DNA from: Candidatus Amulumruptor caecigallinarius
GTDB taxonomy: Bacteria > Bacteroidota > Bacteroidia > Bacteroidales > Muribaculaceae
Assembly: GCA_023665575.1 (NCBI GenBank)
Contig: JAMPDQ010000006.1
Location: forward strand, 1-64,000
Length of the DNA: 64,000 nucleotides
Reading direction: 5' to 3'
Below, one piece after another: positions 18,482 through 27,024 of the stretch (position 1 is its first letter; every line of letters starts with the position of its first letter). The notes beneath the pieces were generated by a model. It was given only the letters and a program-made list of their open reading frames with translations, was not told the origin of the DNA and made no database searches. The position numbers and the translations under genes are program-made.

Positions 18482-19789
18482 TTATTCTAAATGTTTTCTA
18501 TGATAGCACCATATTTTTTCTACGTTGTCGGCAGCGAGAAAAAGACGCGAGCGCGACAAACCTTCCACCCATACCACTTTTTCGGACTCACAATCCACAG
18601 CAAGTATTACCCGGCATTTTTCTTTGTGGCTAAGCTTGTGATCTTTAAATATTTTGCTTACGAGTTTGCTGCCGGTCATCCCCAATGGAGAGATTCTGTC
18701 ACCTCTGACGGCATAGCGGAATTTAATTCTTTCGGGGGGAAGTGTTGTCAGCAGAATGGCATTCCCATATTCATGCGCGAGCTGCATTGCCTCCGTTTTA
18801 TCCGCAACGGCAGCGACTTCAAACAAGCTTTCGCATTTACGGGGTGTTGTCTCACCATAAGGATAAAACACAAGTTTTTCACGTTCTGTGCGCAATTCAC
18901 CCTCCGGCAACTGCCATAATTTTCCGGACACGGAATTAGAAGACGAAACGGCACGGTAAATTTCAACAGCAGTCACGGCAGAACCGCCGAGTCCGGCAAC
19001 AAAACGTTTCAATAGCCACAATCCGTGCACGGGGTTAAGAATTTCCGTGTAATCAAGCACATTGCTTTCACAATTTGAAAGCATGCTTTCATATTCATTA
19101 GCCACGTTCCATTCATCTTCCATGATTCGGGCAGTGTCGTTAAGCTTTCTCACCACTGCCGGCCAACGCGTTTTGATTAGCGGAATCAGTTCGTTTCGAA
19201 TAAAATTTCTGCGATACACTGATTCGCCATTACTTGAATCCTCGATATGGCTTAGCTTCCTGCATTCAAGATATCGGAGAATCTCATTCCGGGAGAAAGT
19301 GAGCAGAGGCCTGATTATTTCACCTGTGTCACGCCGCATTCCCGATAGTCCTTTTATGCCCGCACCGCGAAAGAGATTAAGCAGCAATGTTTCTGCATTA
19401 TCATCTGCATTGTGCCCCACGGCTATTCTATCGAGCTTTTCAACGGCCATTATACGCCGGAACTCCGCATAACGCAGCCGGCGGCATCCGGTCTCTATGG
19501 AGCACTTTTGAGATTTGCAATATTGAATGGTGTCAAATACTATGGTATGCAATTCCACACCCATTTCCGACGTCATTTTTTGCACAAACTGCATGTCTCG
19601 AACGCTCTCATCACCACGAAGACCGAAATTGCAATGCACAGCCAACACACTGACATTCAGATTACGGAGCATAGCGAGCAACGCGATGCTGTCAGCACCG
19701 CCACTCACTCCCACAAGCAGTCGCGAGACGCCTGCACGCCGAAGCAGTTCCGACACTTCATCCTCCATTATTTTGCAAACATCATCCAT
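18482..19789 (-). CDS. tilS: tRNA(Ile)-lysidine synthase
   Basis: Converts C34 of the CAU-anticodon tRNA-Ile to lysidine, which is needed for AUA decoding. The PP-loop motif VGVSGGADSIALL lies near residue 27, with GHNADDNAETLLLNLFRGAGIKGL downstream, then the TilS-specific C-terminal domains. I place the start at 19789 (MDDVCKIMEDE). The open frame extends to 19924, but the extra 45 residues would run through the rpmE2 promoter and start on the opposite strand, and they look unrelated to the family. With this start the protein is about 435 residues, the usual length. It is divergent from rpmE2 across 121 bp. Confidence 0.93.
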   Translation of the reverse strand: MDDVCKIMEDEVSELLRRAGVSRLLVGVSGGADSIALLAMLRNLNVSVLAVHCNFGLRGDESVRDMQFVQKMTSEMGVELHTIVFDTIQYCKSQKCSIETGCRRLRYAEFRRIMAVEKLDRIAVGHNADDNAETLLLNLFRGAGIKGLSGMRRDTGEIIRPLLTFSRNEILRYLECRKLSHIEDSSNGESVYRRNFIRNELIPLIKTRWPAVVRKLNDTARIMEDEWNVANEYESMLSNCESNVLDYTEILNPVHGLWLLKRFVAGLGGSAVTAVEIYRAVSSSNSVSGKLWQLPEGELRTEREKLVFYPYGETTPRKCESLFEVAAVADKTEAMQLAHEYGNAILLTTLPPERIKFRYAVRGDRISPLGMTGSKLVSKIFKDHKLSHKEKCRVILAVDCESEKVVWVEGLSRSRLFLAADNVEKIWCYHRKHLE

Positions 19790-19810
19790 AATATTCAAAT
19801 ATAAGAAAAA

Positions 19811-19842
19811 TTTGCGGCATTCGGAAAATTTTACTACTTTTG
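19811..19842 (+). promoter_or_regulatory. rpmE2 promoter, Bacteroidota consensus
   Basis: TTTG (19811-19814), a 20-bp spacer and TACTTTTG (19835-19842): an exact match to both elements at the canonical spacing. It gives a leader of about 60 nt before the rpmE2 ATG. Confidence 0.85.
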
Positions 19843-19910
19843 CAAGCCGATTCAGCGGGATCGCGACCTGCTGAGATTTATAACTAACCAGAAAATAACT
19901 GCAGTTTAAA

Positions 19911-20165
19911 ATGAAAAAAGACATTCATCCCTCAGATTATCGTGAGGTTTGCTTCAAGGATATGTCGAACGATGAAGTGTTTATCACACGTTCAACAGTG
20001 GCCTCACGTGAGACAATTGAGATAGACGGCAAAACCTATCCTCTTGTAAAGCTTGAAATCACAAGCTCTTCTCACCCTTTCTTTACAGGCAAACAGAAGC
20101 TCGTTGACACTGCCGGACGTGTGGATAAATTCCGCAGCCGCTACGGCAACCGCACAAAAAAATAA
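19911..20165 (+). CDS. rpmE2: 50S ribosomal protein L31 type B
   Basis: An 84-residue protein of the large ribosomal subunit. The sequence follows the L31 pattern: [18 protein letters not shown] at the start, and [21 protein letters not shown] toward the end. It lacks the CxxC zinc motif of type A L31, so it is the zinc-independent type B form. It is monocistronic, with a consensus promoter upstream and an intrinsic terminator 18 bp downstream. Confidence 0.96.
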   Translation: MKKDIHPSDYREVCFKDMSNDEVFITRSTVASRETIEIDGKTYPLVKLEITSSSHPFFTGKQKLVDTAGRVDKFRSRYGNRTKK

Positions 20166-20183
20166 TCTGAACACAGTTTATTC

Positions 20184-20240
20184 AGGACGGCTTTATTAAG
20201 CAAATTTTAAGGTTCTGCTTAAAAAGCCGTCCTTTTATTA
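20184..20240 (+). terminator. Intrinsic terminator after rpmE2
   Basis: A 10-bp stem AGGACGGCTT/AAGCCGTCCT (20184-20193 and 20224-20233) with an inner AAGCA/TGCTT pairing, followed by TTTATTATTT. Confidence 0.88.
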
Positions 20241-20288
20241 TTTAATCTCATTATTATTATTTTACTTTTTTCTCAAAACCAACAACTT

Positions 20289-21362
20289 ATGAAAATGAAT
20301 TTCAGAAATGCAGGTGCAGCTCTTCTGACTGCACTTGTCGCAGCAGGTTTCACTTCATGCAGCAATGACGACGGCCCCAACGGACCCGCTCTTCAGAACG
20401 ACTATTTTACAATTGACAACGGTGTCTTTTGCGAAGGAGCACAACCCGAAGGAACAGAGTCTCTCGATGGAGTATCCTACAATAATCAGGCTCTCGCCGG
20501 CGGCCTCAATTACATTATGGTGTCTTCCGCAGTTGAATACGCAAAGTTTTATGTTGGTATCGATGGCTGTGAAGGTTATTATGAAGTTGATGCAAACGAC
20601 CAGTCAACCACCGGTGTTCATGTATACAACATCCCCATGATGTATTCTACCAACCTCAACAAAGACCACGATATTCTTCTTTCTGCCCTGCAGATTGATG
20701 GCAACCTGACAGCCACAGTGAAGAAGCCTGTAAAGTTTCTGGAAAGCATCGCGGGCGATCTTGCAATCAACCTTACGTTCAGCAACGACAAAGATGTAGA
20801 TCTCCATCTTATTTGCCCCAATGGCCAGCGCATCTATTTTGGGAATCGTGGAGGCGTATTGGTAGATGACGACAATAACTCCGTATGTGAATTCGGTCTC
20901 GACCATGATTCAAATCCCGGATGTTCAATAGATGGTTTGAACAATGAAAACATTGTTCTTCCCGAGCTCTTTGTTCTTAATGGTGAATACACGGTAATTG
21001 TTGATATGTATGAAAATTGCAAGAAAAGCATTGCTACAGACTGGGCAATTGTGGCACGTTACAAGGGCAACGTTATCCCGGTGTCTTACGGTTCTAACCC
21101 CGCATACGGCACATATCGCGTCAACGCTCCTAACGGTGACCACACTGTAGTGATGAAATTCACAATTAATGATGGTGTTGACAACTGGCCTGAAAATATC
21201 ATGTCACGCAGCACCGAAAATTATAATGATGCCATCAACAACGCACTCAATGCATCAGGTATTGTAAATATCAACGGAAACAAATTCAACTTCCGGAGCC
21301 TCAAGCTCAGCGATGCAGAGACAGGGAAAGTGAAAAATCACTTCAACAAAATCATGGACTGA
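20289..21362 (+). CDS. Surface or periplasmic lipoprotein with DUF2135-like domain
   Basis: A 357-residue lipoprotein: signal peptide, then GFTSC (cysteine near residue 25) and an SNDDG stretch. Aspartates right after the cysteine resemble a Bacteroidetes surface-export signal. The central region (about residues 160-290) has the pattern DVDLHLICPNGQRIYFGNR, then LDHDSNPGCSIDG, NENIVLPE and a GEYTVIVDMY strand. This matches the DUF2135/YfaP beta-sandwich (DLDLHV, a G-GG-LD-D segment, then PENI). The C-terminus has a short helical tail. I cannot name a ligand. It stands alone between two terminators. Confidence 0.7.
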   Translation: MKMNFRNAGAALLTALVAAGFTSCSNDDGPNGPALQNDYFTIDNGVFCEGAQPEGTESLDGVSYNNQALAGGLNYIMVSSAVEYAKFYVGIDGCEGYYEVDANDQSTTGVHVYNIPMMYSTNLNKDHDILLSALQIDGNLTATVKKPVKFLESIAGDLAINLTFSNDKDVDLHLICPNGQRIYFGNRGGVLVDDDNNSVCEFGLDHDSNPGCSIDGLNNENIVLPELFVLNGEYTVIVDMYENCKKSIATDWAIVARYKGNVIPVSYGSNPAYGTYRVNAPNGDHTVVMKFTINDGVDNWPENIMSRSTENYNDAINNALNASGIVNINGNKFNFRSLKLSDAETGKVKNHFNKIMD

Positions 21363-21398
21363 CGCAGGACTGATTTGCATCAATAGTTCATTAATAAA

Positions 21399-21436
21399 AA
21401 ATACGGGGCGGAAAATTTCTGACCCGTATTTTTTTA
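21399..21436 (+). terminator. Intrinsic terminator after DUF2135-like gene
   Basis: An AAATACGGG/CCCGTATTT stem (21399-21407 and 21423-21431) with A-rich and T-rich flanks on the two sides. It could work in both directions between convergent genes. Confidence 0.85.
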
Positions 21437-21448
21437 TGTAACAGACTC
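21431..21448. repeat. Single end of dispersed repeat family 1
   Basis: TTTTTATGTAACAGACTC, the reverse form of the family end, fused to the T-tract of the terminator at 21399-21436 and 11 bp before the stop codon of the convergent transporter gene. Confidence 0.6.
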
Positions 21449-21458
21449 TACACACGAC

Positions 21459-23150
21459 CTACATAAAACATAGAATTATCAACTGCGCTGCTATCACACG
21501 CATGAACATTGTAAGCGGATAAACCGTGGAATAGGCCACTGCCGGAGCATCATTATTGGCAAGCTTGTTGGAATATGCCAGTGCCGGGGGATCTGTATAC
21601 ATGCCTGCCATCATACCGCTGATTGTGAAATAATTCATCTTGTATTTGGCCCTGGCAATTATGCCTGTCACCATAAGCGGAACAACTGTGATAATCACTC
21701 CATATCCAACCCATGTGACGCCTCGCATATTAAACACTGTAGCTGCAAAATCCTTACCCGCAGAAATTCCAACAGAGGCAAGGAAAAGACAAATGCCTAT
21801 TTCACGAAGCAGGAGATTAGCTGAAGAATTAGTGTAGGTGACCAAATGAAACTTATGCCCATATGCACTAATCAGAATGGCTATTACCAAAGGGCCACCT
21901 GCCAATCCCAACTTCATCGGAACTGACATGCCGGGGAATCGAAGCGGAATACTACCGACCACGATTCCGAGGAAAATGCCTATAAACATTGTGATAAGAT
22001 TCGGCTCATTGAGTCGTTTCATTGAATTTCCCAAACGGTTTGCAAGATTATTGATGTCGTCAAGTTTGCCTACCACCGTGATTCTGTCGCCCAGCTGCAG
22101 ACGGAGATTGGCAGAAGCCATAAGATCCACGCCGGCTCGATTCACACGCGTTACATTCAGCTTATATGCACTGTGCAAACGAAGCGAGCCTAGTTTGACA
22201 CCATTAAACTGTGTCTGTGTCACTAATATTCTGCGCGACACAACCGGACCATTTTCCATTTCCCACACCTTTTCCACTTTCGGGCCAATAAACCGGTTGA
22301 AGATTTCCTCATCCTGAACAGAGCACACAACCAGGCAAAGGTCGCCAAGCTCAAGAACATCCTTTGATGTGGGAATAATGACTGTGCCATCGGGCTTCTC
22401 AATCCGCGAAATAACATAATTTGCGGATATAAGATTGTGGAGTCTCTGCATGTCAAGTCCGTTGATAAGGTCGTTAGTGACTCGAAGAGTCACTATATGT
22501 GGTGCGAGTGCTGAAGATTTCTGGTCGTTCTCTATCTCGGAAATTTCTTTTTCAGGGTTTATTTTAAAAATTAGTTTGAGTATCACCATTGAGATAATTA
22601 TACCCACCACTCCGAGAGGATAGGCTGCCGCATATCCCATCGACATCTGCTGGCTGACATCATATCCTTCGGGATTCACCTGCAGAAATGCTTGCTGCGC
22701 AGCGCCAAGCCCCGGAGTGTTGGTCACAGCGCCACTCATTATGCCCACAAACTGTGAGATGGTGGTGTCACCATCAAAACCTCCTTGTAGAAAAAAGATT
22801 GTCACCATGATACCAACGTTCATCGCTATGCCAAACACTGCCAGAACGTTCATTTGAACACCACCCTCCTTGAACGAAGAGAAAAAACCGGGGCCCACCT
22901 GCATACCAATGGAAAAGATAAATAAAATCAAGCCAAATTCTCTAAGGAAATGCAACACATCTGCATCTGCAGTATAGCCGAGATGTCCCAGCAGAATTCC
23001 AACAAACAGCACAAACGTCACACCGAGAGAAATACCGAAAAATTTAATCTTTCCAAGGTAGATGCCTGCAAAAATCACAAACGAATATAGCAAAATCGTG
23101 TTTGCAAGCTCGAGGCTTCCCGGCTTAAGAAGATTTATAAGCCATTCCAT
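21459..23150 (-). CDS. AAE-family transporter with two TrkA-C domains (YidE-like)
   Basis: A 563-residue inner-membrane protein of the aspartate:alanine exchanger (AAE) family. An N-terminal block of about five membrane helices (residues 10-190) is followed by a soluble segment (about 200-370) with two RCK-C/TrkA-C regulatory folds (VTLRVTNDLINGLDMQRLH and RILVTQTQFNGVKLGSLRLHSAY). A second membrane block runs to the C-terminus. The substrate is unknown; YidE itself is uncharacterised, and AspT exchanges aspartate for alanine. It is the last gene of a leftward series and is preceded by a 494-bp gap that holds a long copy of the repeat. Confidence 0.87.
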   Translation of the reverse strand: MEWLINLLKPGSLELANTILLYSFVIFAGIYLGKIKFFGISLGVTFVLFVGILLGHLGYTADADVLHFLREFGLILFIFSIGMQVGPGFFSSFKEGGVQMNVLAVFGIAMNVGIMVTIFFLQGGFDGDTTISQFVGIMSGAVTNTPGLGAAQQAFLQVNPEGYDVSQQMSMGYAAAYPLGVVGIIISMVILKLIFKINPEKEISEIENDQKSSALAPHIVTLRVTNDLINGLDMQRLHNLISANYVISRIEKPDGTVIIPTSKDVLELGDLCLVVCSVQDEEIFNRFIGPKVEKVWEMENGPVVSRRILVTQTQFNGVKLGSLRLHSAYKLNVTRVNRAGVDLMASANLRLQLGDRITVVGKLDDINNLANRLGNSMKRLNEPNLITMFIGIFLGIVVGSIPLRFPGMSVPMKLGLAGGPLVIAILISAYGHKFHLVTYTNSSANLLLREIGICLFLASVGISAGKDFAATVFNMRGVTWVGYGVIITVVPLMVTGIIARAKYKMNYFTISGMMAGMYTDPPALAYSNKLANNDAPAVAYSTVYPLTMFMRVIAAQLIILCFM

Positions 23151-23220
23151 TTTAACCTGTTTTACCTATAATACCCAGTTATCAAGTTATCATGCCTTAC
23201 TGCATGATAATTTGAATTAA
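23151..23220. other. Leader region of transporter gene
   Basis: Seventy bases between the transporter start and the repeat. A short imperfect palindrome (ATCATGCCTTACTGCATGAT, 23190-23209) is present. I see no consensus promoter, so transcription may start within the repeat or beyond it. Confidence 0.4.
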
Positions 23221-23560
23221 GAGTCTGATTCATAAAAAAATTCAACATTAGGGGTGGCTAATTTTTAAAATAATTTATTCAATCTCAGAGGGAACTACCT
23301 CACGATTGTGACCGGTGAGACAGGATAACTAAGCCAAAAAGAAGCCGGCTAAAGTATTTTTTTCATTGAACAGACATAAATATTAAATAAATTAACAATA
23401 AATCACATGTCTGTCTTATATTAAATCAATATCAATATCGCACGCATGGTCGGGTTAATTCTTTGAATCAGCTACTTAGCCCGCTATATTCTTAATTCTA
23501 CAGAACCCAACCAGGCTCATGCATGCAACTCTTAATGTTAATTTTTTATAAAACAGACAC
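23221..23560. repeat. Long copy A of repeat family 1 (empty-site form, 340 bp)
   Basis: Left end GAGTCTGATTCATAAAAAAA and right end TTTTATAAAACAGACAC are inverted repeats that extend inward about 35 bp (CATTAGGGGTGG against GCAACTCTTAATG). Inside are the inverted pair ACAGACAT/ATGTCTGT and a GCATGGTCGGGTT/AACCCAACCAGGCTCATGC pair. The sequence aligns along its length with 25929-26442 and 58345-58860 but lacks their 162-bp insert; the uninterrupted TTAAATAA site is at 23383-23390. No ORF or transposase is present. Confidence 0.85.
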
Positions 23561-23644
23561 CAAGAATCCGAATGCAAAATTAACATTTTTTTGCGAGATT
23601 CGACCATGTTTCCCCATGCATAATCAATTTTTTGGGAAATGGCT

Positions 23645-25330
23645 TCATACCAATTTGCGGTATTTTATGCGGTGAGGGGTGTCGGCTCCTCCATCTCGTT
23701 TCTTTTTAAATTCCTCATATTCCGAATAGCTGCCTTCAAAATATGTCACCACACTGTCACCTTCGAAAGCAAGAATGTGTGTGGCTATTCGATCGAGAAA
23801 CCAGCGGTCGTGGCTTACAATTACTGCACATCCGGCGAAATTTTCCAAACCCTCCTCAAGAGCGCGGAGTGTATTGACATCAATATCATTGGTAGGCTCA
23901 TCGAGCAGAAGCACATTTCCCTCTTCTTTGAGAGCCATGGCCAGATGCAAACGGTTGCGCTCGCCACCGGAGAGCACACCTATCTTCTTCTCCTGGTCGG
24001 CGCCTGTGAAATTGAATCTCGACAGATAAGCCCGAGCATTCATGTCGCGACCACCCATCCGGAACGATTCAACACCTTGTGAAATCACATCATACACGCT
24101 CTTTTCCGGCAACAGATCCTTATGATTTTGATCCACATAAGCAATCTTTACAGTTTCGCCCACCTCAAAATCGCCATTATCCGGAGTTTCAAGCCCCATG
24201 ATAAGACGGAAAAGCGTTGTTTTACCGGCGCCGTTAGGACCAATCACACCCACAATGCCGTTGGGAGGCAACATGAAATTAAGGTCGTTAAAGAGAGCTT
24301 TGTCATCATATCCCTTGGCCAGATGACGCGCTTCTATCACCTTGTTGCCAAGTCGCGGGCCGTTGGGAATGAATATCTCGAGTTTCTCTTCGCGCTCTTT
24401 TTGGTCGGCATTCATGAGTCGGTCATAGCTCGACAAGCGGGCCTTCCCCTTGGCATGACGCGCCTTGGGAGCCATTCTCACCCATTCAAGCTCACGTTCA
24501 AGCGTTTTACGGCGTTTACTAGCCTGTTTTTCCTCCTGTGCAAGACGTTGTGTCTTTTGGTCGAGCCATGAGGAATAATTGCCTTTCCATGGAATTCCCT
24601 CACCGCGGTCGAGTTCAAGGATCCATCCTGCCACATGGTCAAGAAAATATCTGTCGTGTGTAACAGCGATAACCGTGCCGGGGTATTGCTGAAGATGCTG
24701 CTCCAGCCAATCTATAGACTCTGCATCAAGATGGTTGGTAGGCTCATCGAGCAATAATATGTCGGGTTGCTGCAGCAACAGACGGCACAAGGCAACACGG
24801 CGTTTTTCTCCACCCGACAGCACTGCAATCTTCTTATCGTCGGGGGGACAGCGCAGTGCATCCATGGCTCGGTCAAGCTTGTTATCAATATTCCAGGCAT
24901 CGGTGGAATCAAGCTTGTCTTGCAGTTCAGCCTGACGGGAAATCAGCTTATCCATGGCCTCGGGATTTTCAAGTACATCCGGGTCGGCAAACGAATTATT
25001 CACTTCATCATATTCCTTCAAGAGAGCGAGAATCGGCTCCACACCTTCCTGCACAACTTCTCGCACAGTCTTTTCCGGATCAAGCTTTGGTTCCTGCTCA
25101 AGATAACCGACAGAATAGCCCGGAGAAAACACTACATTGCCCTGGTAAGACTTGTCGATACCGGCAATTATTTTCAACAGTGTTGACTTTCCACTGCCAT
25201 TTAGGCCAATAATACCAATCTTTGCACCATAGAAAAAGGAGAGGTATATATTTTTCAGAATCTGTCTTTGTGGAGGAATCACCTTGCTCACCCCCACCAT
25301 TGAAAATATAATTTTCTTGTCGTCAGCCAT
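23645..25330 (-). CDS. ettA: Energy-dependent translational throttle protein EttA (ABC-F ATPase)
   Basis: Soluble ABC-F protein that binds the ribosomal E site and gates entry into elongation according to ATP/ADP ratio. Two ABC modules are visible: GLNGSGKSTLLKII with LSGGEKRRVALCRLLLQQPDILLLDEPTNHLD, and GPNGAGKTTLFRLIMG with LSGGERNRLHLAMAL and LLLDEPTNDIDV. The charged linker that contacts tRNA lies between them. I choose the start at 25330 (MADDKKIIFSM): the frame extends to 25372, but that would overlap the end of def by 35 bp. At about 561 residues it has EttA length. It lies 7 bp after def, so the two are probably co-transcribed. Confidence 0.95.
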   Translation of the reverse strand: MADDKKIIFSMVGVSKVIPPQRQILKNIYLSFFYGAKIGIIGLNGSGKSTLLKIIAGIDKSYQGNVVFSPGYSVGYLEQEPKLDPEKTVREVVQEGVEPILALLKEYDEVNNSFADPDVLENPEAMDKLISRQAELQDKLDSTDAWNIDNKLDRAMDALRCPPDDKKIAVLSGGEKRRVALCRLLLQQPDILLLDEPTNHLDAESIDWLEQHLQQYPGTVIAVTHDRYFLDHVAGWILELDRGEGIPWKGNYSSWLDQKTQRLAQEEKQASKRRKTLERELEWVRMAPKARHAKGKARLSSYDRLMNADQKEREEKLEIFIPNGPRLGNKVIEARHLAKGYDDKALFNDLNFMLPPNGIVGVIGPNGAGKTTLFRLIMGLETPDNGDFEVGETVKIAYVDQNHKDLLPEKSVYDVISQGVESFRMGGRDMNARAYLSRFNFTGADQEKKIGVLSGGERNRLHLAMALKEEGNVLLLDEPTNDIDVNTLRALEEGLENFAGCAVIVSHDRWFLDRIATHILAFEGDSVVTYFEGSYSEYEEFKKKRDGGADTPHRIKYRKLV

Positions 25331-25337
25331 ATATATA

Positions 25338-25901
25338 TTACTTATTTGATTTAGCAACAGTGCGGTAGTCACATTTCACTTTTCCGCGTTCCATATTATG
25401 CAATTTATTTCTGATCATTTGCTTGCGAATTGGAGCGATTCGGTCGGTATAGACTGTGCCCAGCAAATGGTCATATTCATGCTGAATCACCCTTGCGAGA
25501 AAGCCCTTGAATTCCTGCTCATGCTCCACAAAATTTTCGTCCAGCCAATTAAGCACCACATGCTCATAACGCTTCACATTTTCCGACAAGCCTGGAAGCG
25601 ACAAACAGCCCTCAGAACGTGTCACAGCCGGCTCATCTTCTATGACATCAAGCTGCGGATTAATCAGTACCATTTTTGAATCCTTGCATTCGGGAAAATC
25701 ATTGGCGAGCACGTCGGCATCAATTACAATTACTGCAATAGACTTCCCTATCTGGGGGGCGGCCAACCCTATGCCTTCAGTGAAATACATTGTCTCAAAC
25801 ATATCCTTTATCAGCTTCTGCAAATCAGGATAATCCTTATCTATATCCTCAGCCTCCGCCTTCAAAACCGGATGGCCATATAAATAAACCGGTAATACCA
25901 T
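25338..25901 (-). CDS. def: Peptide deformylase
   Basis: Removes the N-formyl group from nascent proteins; a metallohydrolase. The three family motifs are present: GIGLAAPQIG (motif I, about residue 43), EGCLSLPG (motif II with the metal cysteine, about 95), and QHEYDHLLG (HExxH, motif III, about 138). The 187-residue length is usual. It lies just upstream of ettA on the same strand. In many Bacteroidota def follows ruvX closely; here the two are separated by a 541-bp gap filled by a repeat. Confidence 0.96.
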   Translation of the reverse strand: MVLPVYLYGHPVLKAEAEDIDKDYPDLQKLIKDMFETMYFTEGIGLAAPQIGKSIAVIVIDADVLANDFPECKDSKMVLINPQLDVIEDEPAVTRSEGCLSLPGLSENVKRYEHVVLNWLDENFVEHEQEFKGFLARVIQHEYDHLLGTVYTDRIAPIRKQMIRNKLHNMERGKVKCDYRTVAKSNK

Positions 25902-25928
25902 TTTTAAAAATTCATTTAAAGTGAAGTT

Positions 25929-26442
25929 GTCTAAGGTTCCATAAAAAATTCAACATTAGAGCGGCTCATTTTTGAGATAATTTATTAATTCTCAGAGACA
26001 ACAACCTCACGGTCATTATCGGTAAGATTGGATAAATCAGCCAAAAAGAAGCCGAACTAAAGCAATTTTTTCATTGATACATACATAAATATTAAATAAT
26101 TCAACTTTCGCAGGTTTGCAACTTGCAAAAAACAATGAGGTTAGAGATTGTTTTTTAGCAACAACTACATTGTAACTATACAACAGTTATCTCACTAATC
26201 GTTCTAACTACCGAACTCTAACCTTCAAGGTTCCAAGTTGCTTGCAACTTGCGAAACTTGAGTTAAATAAATTGACATTAAATCATATGTCTGTTTTATA
26301 TTTAAATTACTATTGGACTCGCATGCATGGCCGGGTATGAACTTTAAATCAGTCATATCGTCAGATATTCTCCTGATTATGCGGAGCCTAACCCGGATTA
26401 TGTATGCGGCCACTAATGTTAAATTATTTATGAAACATACTC
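25929..26442. repeat. Long copy B of repeat family 1 with nested insert
   Basis: It fills the def-ruvX gap. The left end is degenerate (TCTAAGGTTCCATAAAAAA) and the right end is TTTATGAAACATACTC, ending on the base before the ruvX stop codon. It is collinear with copies at 23221 and 58345. A 163-bp insert at 26100-26262 splits it and is flanked by TTAAATAA on both sides (26092-26099 and 26263-26270). Confidence 0.85.
26100..26262. mobile_element. Nested MITE-like element, 163 bp, 8-bp duplication
   Basis: Ends TTCAACTTTCGCAGGTTTGC and, inverted at the right, CTTGCAACTTGCGAAACTTGAG. A second inverted pair GAGGTTAGAG/CTCTAACCTT lies inside. It is flanked by direct repeats TTAAATAA. It is too small to encode a transposase. 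The empty site in copy A (23383-23390) supports insertion. The short ORF that crosses it is not credible. Confidence 0.8.
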
Positions 26443-26856
26443 TTACATTTGTGATTCGAGATAAGTGGTTAGAATAATCACAGCCGACATTTCATCAGCA
26501 AGCCCTTTGCGTCGGCGCTCAGATTTCCTGAAGCCGGCAGCAAGCATATCGCGATGAGCAATCACGGAAGTGAACCTTTCATCTACCATCTCCACAGGCA
26601 TATGGGGCATCTCTTTTTTTAATCTGTTCAGAAAAGGTGTGATATATCTCATTGACTCTGACGGTTCGCCCCGCATGGTTTTCGGCTCCCCCATCAAGAT
26701 TTTATCCACATCCTCCCGAGAACAATAATTTTTTAGGAAATCCATCAAATCACATGTGCGTACCACGGGCAGACTGTTGGCAGAAATTTTCAACACATCA
26801 GTCACCGCAACACCACATCTCTTGCGACCAAAATCAATAGCGAGTAATCTTCCCAT
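26443..26856 (-). CDS. ruvX: Holliday junction resolvase-like protein RuvX (YqgF)
   Basis: RNase H-like nuclease of the YqgF family, implicated in pre-16S rRNA processing and Holliday junction resolution. It opens with MGRLLAIDFGRKRCGVAVTD (first catalytic aspartate) and carries GEPKTMRGEPS near residue 71 and VDERFTSV near 105 (second acidic site). I place the start at 26856; the frame extends to 26901, but the MQLVCNKREVSLKI extension is not family-like. The resulting length of 137 residues is typical. Its stop codon directly abuts repeat copy B. Confidence 0.9.
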   Translation of the reverse strand: MGRLLAIDFGRKRCGVAVTDVLKISANSLPVVRTCDLMDFLKNYCSREDVDKILMGEPKTMRGEPSESMRYITPFLNRLKKEMPHMPVEMVDERFTSVIAHRDMLAAGFRKSERRRKGLADEMSAVIILTTYLESQM

Positions 26857-26920
26857 TCCGATTTTAAGACTCACTTCTCTCTTGTTGCAGACAAGCTGCA
26901 AGCATGAAAATCATTAAAAT

Positions 26921-26984
26921 TTGAAGGCCGGTGGCAATAGATAACTGCAGACTGCAGGGCATCCCGATTACCACCAACCTTCAA
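26921..26984 (-). terminator. Stem-loop after rubrerythrin gene
   Basis: Two 18-nt arms (26967-26984 and 26921-26938) pair fully on the minus strand when G-U pairs are allowed (three wobbles), while the plus-strand RNA would have three C-A mismatches. This suggests the structure acts in the rubrerythrin transcript, whose stop is 40 bp away. A T-rich stretch follows on that strand. The loop carries the palindrome CTGCAGACTGCAG. Confidence 0.65.
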
Positions 26985-27024
26985 ACATTTTCAACAAGTA
27001 ATAACTTGATGAAAAATCACTCGA

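Noticed and set aside
26225..26413. 62-codon frame inside repeat copy B
   Set aside because: It crosses the nested insert and is not preserved in copies A or C.
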